From Apostichopus parvimensis (Eukaryota; Echinodermata; Holothuroidea; Aspidochirotida; Stichopodidae), in NCBI GenBank assembly GCA_000934455.1, contig KN882842.1:148896-169942 (forward strand): DNA of 21,047 bases. Reading direction: 5' to 3'. Positions 1 to 9,214 of the stretch are shown piece after piece. Position numbers and translations under genes: made by a program. Positions within the stretch are counted from its first letter, which is position 1; every line of letters starts with the position of its first letter. The notes under the pieces were generated by a model. That model did not search any database. It was not told the origin of the DNA and saw only the letters and a list, made by a program, of their open reading frames with translations.

Positions 1-930
1 GACATTTGCATTGCAGAAATGATTGCATGTTCATGATATCATGGCTCAGCTTTATATGAAAATGTTTGAAAGTTGTGTAATAATAATTAGAAAGTTTGAA
101 GCTTATAACGTCAATTAGCCCTTAAGCCTACCATGTAATAAGGGTTTGGCTAATGATTGTTTTCCATTTGAAATGTCTTCCCAAACTGGGGTCTTACACT
201 TCATGGGTTGAAAAATAATGTTTGAAACTGATTTACAGAAGAAGATCATATAGTTGTTTTTGAATAGTTGGTCATAAGCCACATGCCTTGACCAACTCTA
301 TGGAGATTTTTTAATACTGTGAGGAGGCTGACATAATATAGTATATGATTGTAAATACATTAAAAGGATATTATTGTATGAAAAATCTTACTTTAGCTTA
401 ATATTCGGTGAAGAGCTTTTTGTAATATATGCCATTTAGAAAGTTTATAATTGCAGTCAGGTTGCAAATTAAGGGTCACATAGTTTGTTGGTTTTTTTGG
501 GGCAACTTAATTGGCCCTAACCAAAGATAACAACAAGTGAAGTAGCTTTCAAGGTATTGCTTTTGGTCTAAGGTGATCTTACCACCTCTTCAGAACAGTT
601 GCAAAACCTGTATCTCTTATTGTCCTATACAGACTTTTGTAAGTAGTTTGTAATTGCCTTGGCCTGAAGTTTGTGATATCAGCCACCAGTCTTTTCTCAA
701 ATGTTGAAAAGTAGAATTATTGTTTCAGAGTTGAAGTTTAAGTTCTCTACTTGTTGTTTTATAAATGAGTTTGTGTGTTTCTAGTATCTACTTAAGGAAG
801 CTTTTAGTTTTAGTAAAGTGATTAAAAGTGATAGGTTAAAAGCACCTTTGTATGTGCATGTTTTTGGGGAGACCTCACTCCAAGATGAATGAAGAAGTTG
901 TGTAAATAAAGGGTGAAAATAAACATGAGC
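1..930 (+). other. T/G-rich noncoding stretch, possible 3' UTR
   Basis: All three forward frames close within the first 60 bases, and no convincing exon is visible. The plus strand is rich in T and G, and the stretch ends with two polyadenylation-type AATAAA hexamers at 905-910 and 918-923. This would fit the 3' untranslated end of a plus-strand gene whose coding part lies left of the window. AATAAA is common by chance in AT-rich DNA, so this is only a suggestion. Confidence 0.3.
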
Positions 931-1107
931 ATTTCAACGTAATTCTACCGTGTTTGGCGTATTCCCTAAGTATGCACTTTCTTTTTGTAGAAACCTTGCC
1001 GTAAACTAAGACAGATAAAACCCATCAATGTATTTGAATTGTCAATATCAAATTTTCACACTTATGTTTCTTTTTTATGCAATTGATAAATCATTAAGAA
1101 TTCACAT

Positions 1108-1500
1108 AAAAAACTTGTTAAAGGACAGATTTTGGTAGACAAACACGTTAAAAGCGTATGTAAAAAAAAACATAAATTTGAATTTTATCAGAAGATTTAA
1201 GTAAATTGGCTGAACGATTAACATTAAAATCTTGTAAAAAAGACAGAATTTAGAAGTAAAACCTGTAAAAAAACAGACAAAAATTGTAATTTTCTCAGAC
1301 GATTTGGTAAATTAACTGAACAATTAACATCGAAAACTTGTAAAAAGACAGAATTTGGTAGTAAAACACAATAAAATTGTCTGTAAACAAACAGGAATAA
1401 ATTGTGATTTTATCAGAAAAAATTCAGTTAAATATACATGAGAAAAATGCTAAAAGAAAACAGAATTTTGATGTTAATCTATTTAACAGAATATTCTTGT
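1108..1500. repeat. Degenerate tandem repeat, about four units of 105-118 bp
   Basis: A word resembling CTTGTAAAAAGACAGAATTT recurs near 1114, 1231, 1337 and, more diverged, near 1446. Spacings between GACAG cores are about 118, 105 and 112 bases. A second word, GTAAATT..CTGAAC.ATTAACAT, recurs at 1201 and 1308, and TTTTATCAGA-like words occur in the same phase, so whole units are repeated rather than one motif. The units are A-rich on the plus strand and run directly into the hairpin cluster to the right, so both may belong to one element. No open frame persists through the units. Confidence 0.75.
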
Positions 1501-1507
1501 AAAACTT

Positions 1508-1632
1508 TTAACTGGAAAAAAAAGTAAAAAGACAACATTTTTTTCCAGTTAATTCCTTTTTACAGATTGTCTGTAAAAATAACGGGAAACGATTGGAAAC
1601 CTTTTTTCCAATCGTTTTCTGTTAATTTACAG
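1508..1632. repeat. Cluster of adjacent perfect hairpins
   Basis: Three non-overlapping perfect inverted repeats follow one another. Arms 1508-1522 and 1538-1552 are 15 bp (TTAACTGGAAAAAAA and its complement). Arms 1557-1565 and 1571-1579 are 9 bp with a 5-base loop. Arms 1587-1599 and 1605-1617 are 13 bp (AAACGATTGGAAA and its complement) with a 5-base loop. An imperfect palindrome, CTGTTAATTTACAG, follows at 1619-1632. The words ACAG and CTGTAAAA are shared with the tandem repeat to the left. This could be the structured end of a miniature DNA transposon, but no target-site duplication or matching left terminus was found. Confidence 0.75.
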
Positions 1633-1639
1633 AAATTTT

Positions 1640-2720
1640 TTTAACAGTGTACATGCTGATGTGTCTTGCAATTTATATCATGCACATTTATGAGGAGTTG
1701 GAGCTGAGCGTTATTTTGAAACATAAGTTTGTATGCACAATAGGTAGACAAGGGAATGAATGATCAATAACATTTTTGGTCGATGGGTGGTTCATATCAA
1801 TAAGATAGACCCTATTGATTCTGGTGCTCATATAATGAATATTAGAGAAGTCAATTAAATATTAAATTGGTATAACTTGACAATCATAAGTCACAGTTTC
1901 ATAAAATGTGAGTGTGTTATTGGTAGGTAGCCAACCCATGGCGATGTGTGTTGCAATTGATAACATGTGATTAATAAAGAGGTGTGGCTTTGTATTATTA
2001 AGGTTACAAGTTTGTAGGATTTATAACTTTACAAGGAATTTATTGATCATTACTATTTTTAGTGAGCTGGTGAACCTAATTGTTTTTGGTGTTCATGTAT
2101 CAACCAATGATGAGTTTACTGGGTGAGGGATTATATATCAAATTGCAGTTACTTATGTGGAAACGATATGTTTGGTCTTCAAAATTGGATTATAGATATT
2201 TGTAGGTAGCAGACACATGCTAATGTGGACTATAAATGGTTCATACATATTTATGAATGGCTCTGGCTAGCATTATATTGGTAACAGCAATTTTTACACA
2301 TGACTTAGGGGAATGCTTCATCATTACATACTTGGTGTTTCTCTGTTAACCAAATCAATGGGCAGCACCATGGAACCATGAAATATTTTCATTCTGGTTT
2401 AGTTTCGTTGCAAATAAAGCAATATATATATAGATTCACACTGATTACATTAAAACACAATATACTACTAAACTGCATTTCACATAATTAGTGAAATTTG
2501 GAAATATATCAAAGTGGAGAACAAAGGAATTGCAAGGAGCTAACAACAGGAATGAGATGATAAATCATTGGTTAATCTTTTACATTTCTGACAATGGCAA
2601 GTTCGATAAGATGCAAAAGTATTGTGCATGTAACTTTCGTGTATACTGTGTATCGTTCTACAATGAGGTAGCTCCACCTATGATTATTGATATCAAAAGG
2701 TTCAAAATATGCCCAACACT
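1640..2720. other. Noncoding, nothing recognisable
   Basis: AT-rich sequence with no open frame that has coding character. Frames on both strands near 2491-2790 overlap one another and look like chance openings. A short TA microsatellite (TATATATATA) lies near 2423. No splice-flanked segment or repeat was seen. Confidence 0.5.
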
Positions 2721-2723
2721 TAG

Positions 2724-3065
2724 TATGGTGCTTACACGAGTAATACGGGTCTGTCATATCGGTACTTTCTAGTTCCAAAAAACCTGACAATTACAGTCTC
2801 TGAATCTGCTGAGAATTCCTTTGAGGAATCTCTGACCGACACTTCTGGACAAACTAACTGCGCTTTCCCTTATTCACACTTAAATTGTGACATATATACG
2901 AACTATGGTTTTAGTATGCACAACTACACATTTTTGCAACAAAAGGTTACCAACCGTTCACTTGGCAAGGTGACGGAAGTCTGGTTTTCAACCAACCAGA
3001 AAGCGTCTTTAAGATTGTTTTCAATTACGTCTGCTAAACTGAGTTTAGGATTTGAGCGTCATTAA
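2724..3065 (+). CDS. Unrecognised 113-codon open frame, candidate exon of a secreted protein
   Basis: The plus-strand frame is open for 113 codons between TAG at 2721 and TAA at 3063, with no early ATG, so if real it is exonic rather than a complete gene. The translation includes the stretch VPKNLTITVSESAENS, potential N-glycosylation sites (NLT, NYT, NRS) and cysteines in TNCAF and LNCDI, a composition that fits an extracellular domain. A possible acceptor (CAATTACAG) ends at about 2795 and a possible donor (AAG|GTGACG) lies near 2967, so the true exon could be shorter. About one frame this long is expected by chance in AT-rich DNA of this size. I do not recognise the family; an Ig-like fold is only a guess. 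Confidence 0.3.
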   Translation, partial: YGAYTSNTGLSYRYFLVPKNLTITVSESAENSFEESLTDTSGQTNCAFPYSHLNCDIYTNYGFSMHNYTFLQQKVTNRSLGKVTEVWFSTNQKASLRLFSITSAKLSLGFERH

Positions 3066-3230
3066 AGCTGTATTCATGTCTCCGAAATGAAAATCAAGGA
3101 CTTACACTTGCAATTATTCTCATATTTATTGAAGACGACATATTTGTAACATTTGTTCACACCTAGCATATATATTGAGGTATTTTACAATGCTTTACAC
3201 ATTCTTTGGACACATATGTTAACAGTATAG

Positions 3231-3383
3231 ATCACGAACAATAGCTCCCAGAACGGTGTCTCCGGGTCTGTTAGGACCTATATGACAGCGCTCTCTGTTA
3301 ACACTGAGGATCTTCATTCAATAACTAATCGATACTTTAAGCTCGTAAGATGGATCAAGCATCGATTAAAAAACGCTAAATAG
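3231..3383 (+). CDS. Unrecognised 50-codon open frame, candidate exon or exon relic
   Basis: After a possible acceptor (TTAACAGTATAG) ending at 3230 the frame is open for 50 codons to TAG at 3381. The translation is polar, with an NNSS glycosylation-type site and a stretch ALSVNTEDLHSITNRYFKLV that alternates hydrophobic and polar residues like a beta strand followed by a turn. A GTAAGA donor-like word at 3345 would end the exon inside it. It lies 165 bases after the 2724-3065 frame, and the two might come from one gene, functional or decayed. Chance openness cannot be excluded and no family is recognised. Confidence 0.22.
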   Translation: MTNNSSQNGVSGSVRTYMTALSVNTEDLHSITNRYFKLVRWIKHRLKNAK

Positions 3384-4313
3384 AACGATGTACTGGATGG
3401 GGTAACATCATAGCTACGTTAGACTTTAAGTTGGTTAATTTCTATCGTTCCATGGTCATCACTCTTTATATGGGCTGTATAAAAGGACGTATTTCAACTA
3501 TCCTTGCAGTAGGTGATTCTTGTAGAAAACAAATATAACAAGAAAAGGAAATTAGTATAAAAACTAACTAAAACGATTAGCTAAGATTAAGTTAAGTTAA
3601 AAGGAAATGGATGTAAGTGTATGCGACCTACAACCATTATATCACGCATGCTACATGTCTTGAAAGTTAAGTTAAAGCAATATAAAGTATACATATGTTT
3701 GCTTTTTTTACTACGTACATTTACTAATTTATATGTATGGATGTTATTCTCCCAAACCATTAACTAGCTTCCACTAACTTCAAGGGCAATTTCGAAAGAC
3801 GGGGCACTCCCTACCAAGAAACTGTTTAAAATAACAATCATGTGGTTCCGTTTGGTAACAGTGCTCGTCATTATGAAAACTATATACTGCAACAATGAAA
3901 ACGGGAATAAAACCAGAAATATTTGATGTTTGGCAGTTGCATATATATATAAATGAGATTTGCCTGATGTAAAGCAATATGTTCTCTTCATGTCACTGTA
4001 TGGTATTCCGCCCTACAATGTGACTCCAGCTGAATTTTTGTTTTGTATACATACCAAATACAAATAAATTTAATGTGTTGGATAGCCATGTTGGCCCTAT
4101 TTGAGCCACACAGAGAACCCACCACTACCCTTTACACGATCCACAAAGTAACATCAACTCTCAACGAATGTTCATGTGGGACCTATTTAGGACCCATAAC
4201 TATCTCACGTTGGTTTGCCCAAATGGGATCCTCTGCTATCCTACGTGGAAATACCTGTTTGGGTGAATATTAGCAGGGAGGACAACACTTAATGTGATTA
4301 AAGATGGTTAGCC
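3384..4313. other. Noncoding, no confident feature
   Basis: Mostly AT-rich with a short TA microsatellite near 3943. The overlapping minus-strand frames at 3764-3991 have no coding character. The plus frame at 4043-4273 contains GGGACCTATTTAGGACCCAT and CCCAAATGGGATCC, G/C-clustered words that look like a decayed short-period repeat rather than a protein. No gene is called. Confidence 0.4.
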
Positions 4314-4466
4314 ATGTTAGACCGACTGTTTCCCTGGTACATTACAGCTCGAGTACAACCTGTACATGGCCAGTATGTGTGTGGTGACTGGTATACTCAG
4401 GGTAGTTTTAGGAAAGTAAGGAAGTGTGTGATTCCAGGGCAGTGCATCCTTCAACATTGCTACTGA
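4314..4466 (+). CDS. Small cysteine-containing open frame, doubtful
   Basis: ATG at 4314 opens a 50-codon frame ending at TGA 4464-4466. Its C-terminal half has four cysteines and aromatic residues (for example QYVCGDWYTQGSFRK and RKCVIPGQC), which resembles a small disulphide-rich domain. An acceptor-like CATTACAG ends at 4347 and a donor-like GTAAGG starts at 4416, so part of this could instead be a 68-base exon in either of two open frames. There is no clear signal peptide at the ATG. Frames of this length are expected by chance. I do not recognise it. Confidence 0.15.
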   Translation: MLDRLFPWYITARVQPVHGQYVCGDWYTQGSFRKVRKCVIPGQCILQHCY

Positions 4467-4862
4467 CATTGATTAACTGCCTTCCATTGGCGGAATTTTT
4501 TTCTTGACCTTATATATGTAGCCTACTGCCTACTAAGACATATTGTTTGTTTCATTCAGTAATATACACATTCATCCTTTAATAAGGATGTCATCGCAGA
4601 AGGAATATTCTATAACATAGTTTCGCCTTTTTTGTCCCTGTGTAAATTGTGCTTAGTAAAGAAAATCATCAATTATATAATAGTTCTCCAGAAATATCAA
4701 GATGCCAAATACCACCACCTTACATAATTGGACAATAGTTAATGGATGCGGTCTCTCTTCACCAAAGAAGGAAAAAGTTAATTTGGCCACTTATCTTACA
4801 TTCATTAATACTTATTAAAGATTCCTAAATCCTATTGGTCCATTCAGGTCAGCTGACCGTGG
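4467..4862. other. Noncoding, nothing recognisable
   Basis: AT-rich, with no open frame of note. A 10-bp perfect palindrome, GTCAGCTGAC, occurs at 4848-4857, just before the 18-bp direct repeat of the next element. Confidence 0.5.
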
Positions 4863-5093
4863 TTAATCCTGTGAGTAACGCACGGTAAAATTACGGGGCA
4901 TCACTTTAATAATTCTTTGGTTATATGTAACCAAAAATGTTTTGTTTTATGATTTTTCACCCACACAAATGGTAGTGTATGTCACATGATTAATGCACTC
5001 CGGGTGTAAATGCTATCGCTGGATGCACTCGGGCTCCGCCCTCGTGCATCGCTTGCATTATCCCCCGATCGTACATTAATCCTGTGAGTAACG
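4863..5093. mobile_element. Putative short fold-back element bracketed by 18-bp direct repeats
   Basis: TTAATCCTGTGAGTAACG occurs at 4863-4880 and again at 5076-5093; the match extends to 22 bases with one mismatch. Between the copies lie a perfect hairpin (TTTGGTTA/TAACCAAA, arms 4916-4923 and 4928-4935) and a GC-rich imperfect fold-back near 5015-5060 (ATGCACTCGGGC TCC GCCCTCGTGCAT, with AATGC/GCATT further out). This structure is unlike the AT-rich flanks. The direct repeats could be a target-site duplication of a short insertion or a piece of the element itself. No protein is encoded. Confidence 0.5.
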
Positions 5094-5377
5094 AACGCTA
5101 GACCGTTGATTAACCCCTTATATCCGATCTACCTCCTCACTTGATAAACTAAAACCAAATTAAAAGAAATGACATGAACTTTACTTGCATTAATTGTGAA
5201 TCATAAGACTTTCATTGAAATTTTGCCTCAAGTATTTGTTGTTCTTACATTTGGTGAGTGATTTTCGTATCCCCGGTCGATAAATATTAGCGCATTGGTG
5301 ATTGAACTGAAATGATAACACTGCATTCTCTCTTCATCACTACGCATACAAATATAATATTGATTATATGGTTTCAG

Positions 5378-5497
5378 TTTGATAACATCGACACCCTACG
5401 TCAGCTGTGTTCAGATACCGTCTATATCAAGAAGAGGGACGACATATGGAAGCAGACGTCTACTATCATGTTCATTCACATTGCATCCAGTCATGAG
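5378..5497 (+). CDS. Putative internal exon, 40 codons, unrecognised protein
   Basis: An acceptor (ATATGGTTTCAG) ends at 5377 and a strong donor (GAG|GTAAGT) begins at 5498. The 120 bases between are open in the frame starting TTT GAT AAC, giving exactly 40 codons, so both introns would be phase 0. Third positions are richer in C and G than the flanks, as expected for real coding DNA. The peptide starts FDNIDTLRQLCSDTVYIKK and ends MFIHIASSHE; it is mixed charged and hydrophobic, probably helical. No domain is recognised. Phase 0 at its 3' end matches the phase-0 start of the exon at 17127, so it may lie upstream of that exon in one gene, with transposons filling the long intron. Confidence 0.5.
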
Positions 5498-6222
5498 GTA
5501 AGTCGATTATATTTAAAGTGTGTGTATTTTGTTGTGATCTTTTTAATTCTGAAATCACGTATAAAAGTACGTAAGTACATTAAGAGTTAATTAATTAAGG
5601 TAAGTACAATTCATTGTAACTGTTGCTATGATTTTCTTTCTAAATTCCTTTAGTAAAGTCAATTTACATATTACCTTTGATAAGACATCTCAGCCATACC
5701 AGACATGTGCATTCTGACCTAATCTATAGAGTAATATTGAAAGGGCCACTAAACTGTTTATCAGTGCTGCAGATGAGCAAAGAGACGTTCGACTAGTTTA
5801 CTAGTTAAAAGAAGAAATTTCTAGAAATTGAAGCATTCAAAAATTAAAGGTACTCCTTAAACACAAACATAATAAAAACTGTCAATTGCATTAAAAGGAA
5901 ATGTGAACTTGTTGTATAGAATTTATATGGTGTGAATTGCACGCAGTAATACAATTCATCTTTTTCATGTCCTTGCTGAAGGCAAAATATTGCATGCAAT
6001 AGTGACGGCAAATATCTGTATTTATTTGGCACCTTGGCTTGTAAACGCGGTAATGAAAAACGAACATGATGGAGTAATTGTGCATACTTGGGTATTGTTT
6101 GTTATACAAAGTTGTCCAAATTGAAATCAGCACTTTTCTTTGCTCTTTGGAAGAGACTACCAACATTTGGAAATTGGCGCATTTGGCGTCTCGGGCAAAA
6201 CGACGCAACGGTTTGAAGACAA
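5498..6222. other. Noncoding, probable intron
   Basis: This begins with the GTAAGT donor of the preceding exon. A 122-codon minus-strand frame at 5891-6259 is open, but its translation has no recognisable domain, no splice or promoter support, and overlaps a second unrelated minus-strand frame, so I treat it as chance. Nothing else is visible. Confidence 0.45.
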
Positions 6223-6480
6223 CAAACCAGTAGATAAATCCAACCCTGAGGTGGGTCAAGGATCTTTGATTGATATATGATACTAATGATCGGATCTAAA
6301 GATGAACAAACCGGATGTAATTGAATGGTCATATACAGCCAAATATAATGTTTAATCATGTGTTCTGTTTACACTATCAATATATAAATATAAAGAAAGA
6401 AACCAATAGCAATGGAAGTTCGTGTCACTGTGTGACGTCATTCGCAATAATATAATATATTTAATTTTATGACATATTTG
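6223..6480. repeat. Diverged noncoding repeat, copy 1 (partner at 16431)
   Basis: Ordered words are shared with 16431-16845. AAACCAGTAGATAAATCC matches AAATCAGCAGATAAAATCC. CGGATGTAAT occurs at 6312 and 16503. CATATACAGCCAAA matches CATCTACAGCCAAA. CAATGGAAGTT matches CGATGGCAGTT. TCACTGTGTGACGTCAT (6425-6441) matches TCACTGTATGACGCCAT (16798-16814), and TTATGACAT matches TAATGACAT. Spacing differs by indels, so the copies are old. This one keeps a perfect CRE-type TGACGTCA at 6433-6440. It could be a segmental duplication or an unclassified dispersed repeat. Confidence 0.6.
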
Positions 6481-7382
6481 GCTGGATGAAGCCACACGAA
6501 CGTAGAACTGGGAATGATATATTACTCTATAGCATTTTTATTGCAACATTAGTTCTATACTGAAGGAACTGAACTGAACCTTGGTTCCATAGGATGAACT
6601 TACCAGTTATGAATTAGGGGTCTATAGATAATGTATGTTAGTGTGTGTTTGTATGTTTCAGAACAAAACTGTAAGTTACAAAATCCTCCTAATCGGTATG
6701 TTTATGATGTCAACTTTTGATGAAGTGTGTGGGTGTACGTTGTAGTGTCTTTGGACTTCAAATTTGGTGGTAACGGACATGTTGCGCCCGAGTTATCAAT
6801 AACGTCATAGGGTCAGAAGTCATGTTGTACACCTCCACACCGTGAATCTGCGGCTGAAGTTCTGAAACATGCTTTACATAGAACTCCTTGGCACACTAAC
6901 CTACAGATGATCTCGGACTTTAAAATTCTGATATTGTGATGCATGTACTATGGACCTATTAGATCGGTGGTACCATATAATCAGCGCTCCTTGTGGTTAC
7001 TGTGTTCAATGTATATAAATATACATTAAGAGTTACTTCAAACAGTAGGAACGTCAACTTCGATTAATACTCTCATACGACATTTGGACAAACCAAACTA
7101 AACTTTAAGAAAGATATAATTTTTTACTAGAGAGCCACTGGTCCTAAATAGAATACTGCTATAGTTTATCCTCTCCATTAGTTGTAATGATAATCTTCGT
7201 ACAGACAATCCCGGTGTCACATGAATATTTAGAATATTATAAGAAAATTGGAGGTTAAAATTATGCTGAGAAAACTAATTACAGTAAAACTTATAGTTTC
7301 CGACAAGCAGCTGCAATTTATGTATTTTTCTCGTTACTACGCTATTTTCTCCATAATTGACACCAACTAATAAAAGTCCAAG
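6481..7382. other. Noncoding with one perfect palindrome
   Basis: No coding segment is visible. A perfect hairpin, AATGTATAT AA ATATACATT, spans 7008-7027. The rest is AT-rich intronic or intergenic sequence. Confidence 0.45.
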
Positions 7383-7512
7383 TTGCGTTGATGTTCATTA
7401 ATGAATTAACTTCGCATCCAAATCACATAAGTAGGAGTTTACTCACAGTATGATTCAGAACATATTAACACACTTTAAATATGTTGTTTCCCCTCTGTGA
7501 GCATCAACGCAA
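7383..7512. mobile_element. Possible miniature inverted-repeat element, 130 bp
   Basis: TTGCGTTGATG at 7383-7393 is the perfect complement of CATCAACGCAA at 7502-7512. Extending inward gives 15-bp arms with one mismatch (TTGCGTTGATGTTCA against TGAGCATCAACGCAA), separated by about 100 AT-rich bases without a frame. This is the size and shape of a small MITE. No clear target-site duplication flanks it, and the family is not identified. Confidence 0.45.
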
Positions 7513-8046
7513 ACCTTTTTATATTTCTAACAAACCGCCCTAAAATAATACCTGAATACCGCGGTTGCACTGTTGCATTTTTGTTACCAGTGTACGTGTA
7601 ACGGCAAATAATAAGCTCACAATAATATATTATAAAAAGAAAAACAGAAAAAGAAGACCCTTCAAAGAGATAGAGGCGATCGATTTGATATGGTAAGCCG
7701 TGAACGATGTGCTCTAAATGAATTTTCTATAGCCGGGTTGAACTTTCAGTCACGAACACTATATCGGAATGTGATAACTTTATCTCGCTTAGATAACTTT
7801 CTTCTTTGTAAACTTGCTGTTGGAGATAGGGCCATCACTTCTTCGATGATCCTTTAAGGACAGGGCCAAATAACTAATTAGTATGTTAACTGTTGTATGA
7901 TAGTTAGAAATAACGTTGTTGATAACATTTCACGAAAGTAAAAAAGGCAATAACATCACATAACACAAGTTAATGGTTGACATCATGAATATCCGGCTTA
8001 ACATACGCTGTCGATGTGTGCAATGTCTCTGTCAATGACAAATATT
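7513..8046. other. Noncoding; one short chance-length frame
   Basis: An open frame runs from about 7636 to TAA at 7855 (ATG at 7690, 55 codons). It has no recognisable domain and no convincing splice sites, so it is not called as a gene. Otherwise nothing is visible. Confidence 0.4.
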
Positions 8047-8135
8047 GACAAAGGATAATTGACAGCGCGTAAAACATGCTGCACATCAGCGCACGTTTGG
8101 CGTTATAATTCCACTGATCAGATCTTTAGAGAATT
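8047..8135. repeat. Diverged noncoding repeat, second family, copy 1 (partner at 15405)
   Basis: CATGCTGCACATCAGCGCAC at 8075-8094 matches CATGCTGAACATTAGCGCAC at 15434-15453 at 18 of 20 bases. Similarity continues on both sides: GACAAAGGAT before it matches AACAGAGGAT, and ACTGATCAGATCTTTAGAGAA after it matches ACTGGTCAGTCTACAGAAC. The copies are in the same orientation. Function is unknown. Old duplication or a dispersed repeat would both explain it. Confidence 0.5.
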
Positions 8136-8401
8136 AAAGAGACTTGAAATAGCTTTTCAAGATGTGTCAAGTGTTCGCGACCCGCGAACATGTCACAATT
8201 TATATCTTTCAAAAATATACCATTTATTCGTCATTTGATAGCTGAAATTATCAAAATTGGAGAACTGCTAGTTACCGGATTGCACGAACGATTGATTTTA
8301 TTTAATCGCTTGGTAAATTGAATTTAGAAAACATTTGAAAGGAAACTGTTTAACAGAATTGGAGGCGGCTGCGTCTCTCTAGCGACTGTTCACCTGTTAG
8401 T

Positions 8402-9136
8402 ATGGAGCAACAGCAGAAAATCAACAACCTGAAGGAGAATAGCATAAAACAATTGATTGCTCGTTTAACGCTATTGATGTGATAAATGCTATATTTATAT
8501 AAGACTCAAACATGAGCTGGGACACTCCGAATCAAGATGCCCAACAATAGAGTGCTACTTCTTTAACTGTCATCGCTTTGGCCACAAAGGTTGTACTGAA
8601 TATTCATGAAGAAGATTACTAGCAAGAGAACATGGAGGATCAGCAAGACAAAGAGACAACAAGAGAATCCGATCAAGGGAACAATGATGACGTTTACAAA
8701 CAACCTGACCTTAAAGGAGATACAAGAAAAGACAGCCAGGCTACTAGATCGAACTTAGAAACTTCGATCGTCATGGACACAGAAAACGAAGATTTACCAA
8801 AGCAAAGACCTTTTGAAAATAGCAATAACAAACAGACCAAACCAGCAGATAAATATATTAAAAACGAAGAAAGATAACCTACTTACAACATCAAATTCCC
8901 AACCCGCGAGAACTCGATCCTCGGCAACAGAACACACAAAAATGAAGAAAGCAGCTTTAACCGATAAAGTCTACACTGCACCGAGGAAGTTAACCAGCCA
9001 ACAAAAGAAAACCCCACAACCAGCTATCGAGAAAACCTACAATTTCCGCCCTAAGGAGGAGAAAGGACAGACAGGAACTGCTAATAAAGGAGGCCATAGA
9101 AACGAACTGAAATTACTATTGGATTCAATTCATTAA
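8402..9136 (+). pseudogene. LINE ORF1 remnant with decayed zinc knuckles
   Basis: ORF1 of non-LTR elements usually binds element RNA. Here it is spread over three frames. An ATG at 8402 gives 26 codons rich in Gln, Asn and Lys. Frame 8487-8609 encodes ELGHSESRCP followed by IECYFFNCHRFGHKGC, which reads as two CCHC zinc knuckles in which several cysteines have been lost. Frames 8632-8877 and 8813-9136 encode a hydrophilic region rich in Lys, Gln, Thr and Asn that ends 80 bases before ORF2 similarity starts. At least two frameshifts are needed to join these parts. Assignment to the same element rests on position and order. Confidence 0.6.
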
Positions 9137-9214
9137 AGTGAAAATGACAATCAAACTTTATTTTCTACTAGCTATTATGCTTTTTAACGCTAATTCCACG
9201 GAAGACATGAGCGA

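Noticed and set aside
4043-4273. 76-codon plus-strand frame
   Set aside because: The openness seems to come from a decayed short G/C-clustered repeat. There are no splice sites or family resemblance.
5891-6259. 122-codon minus-strand open frame
   Set aside because: No recognised domain, no splice or promoter support, and it overlaps another unrelated frame on the same strand. Its length is near chance expectation for AT-rich DNA of this size.
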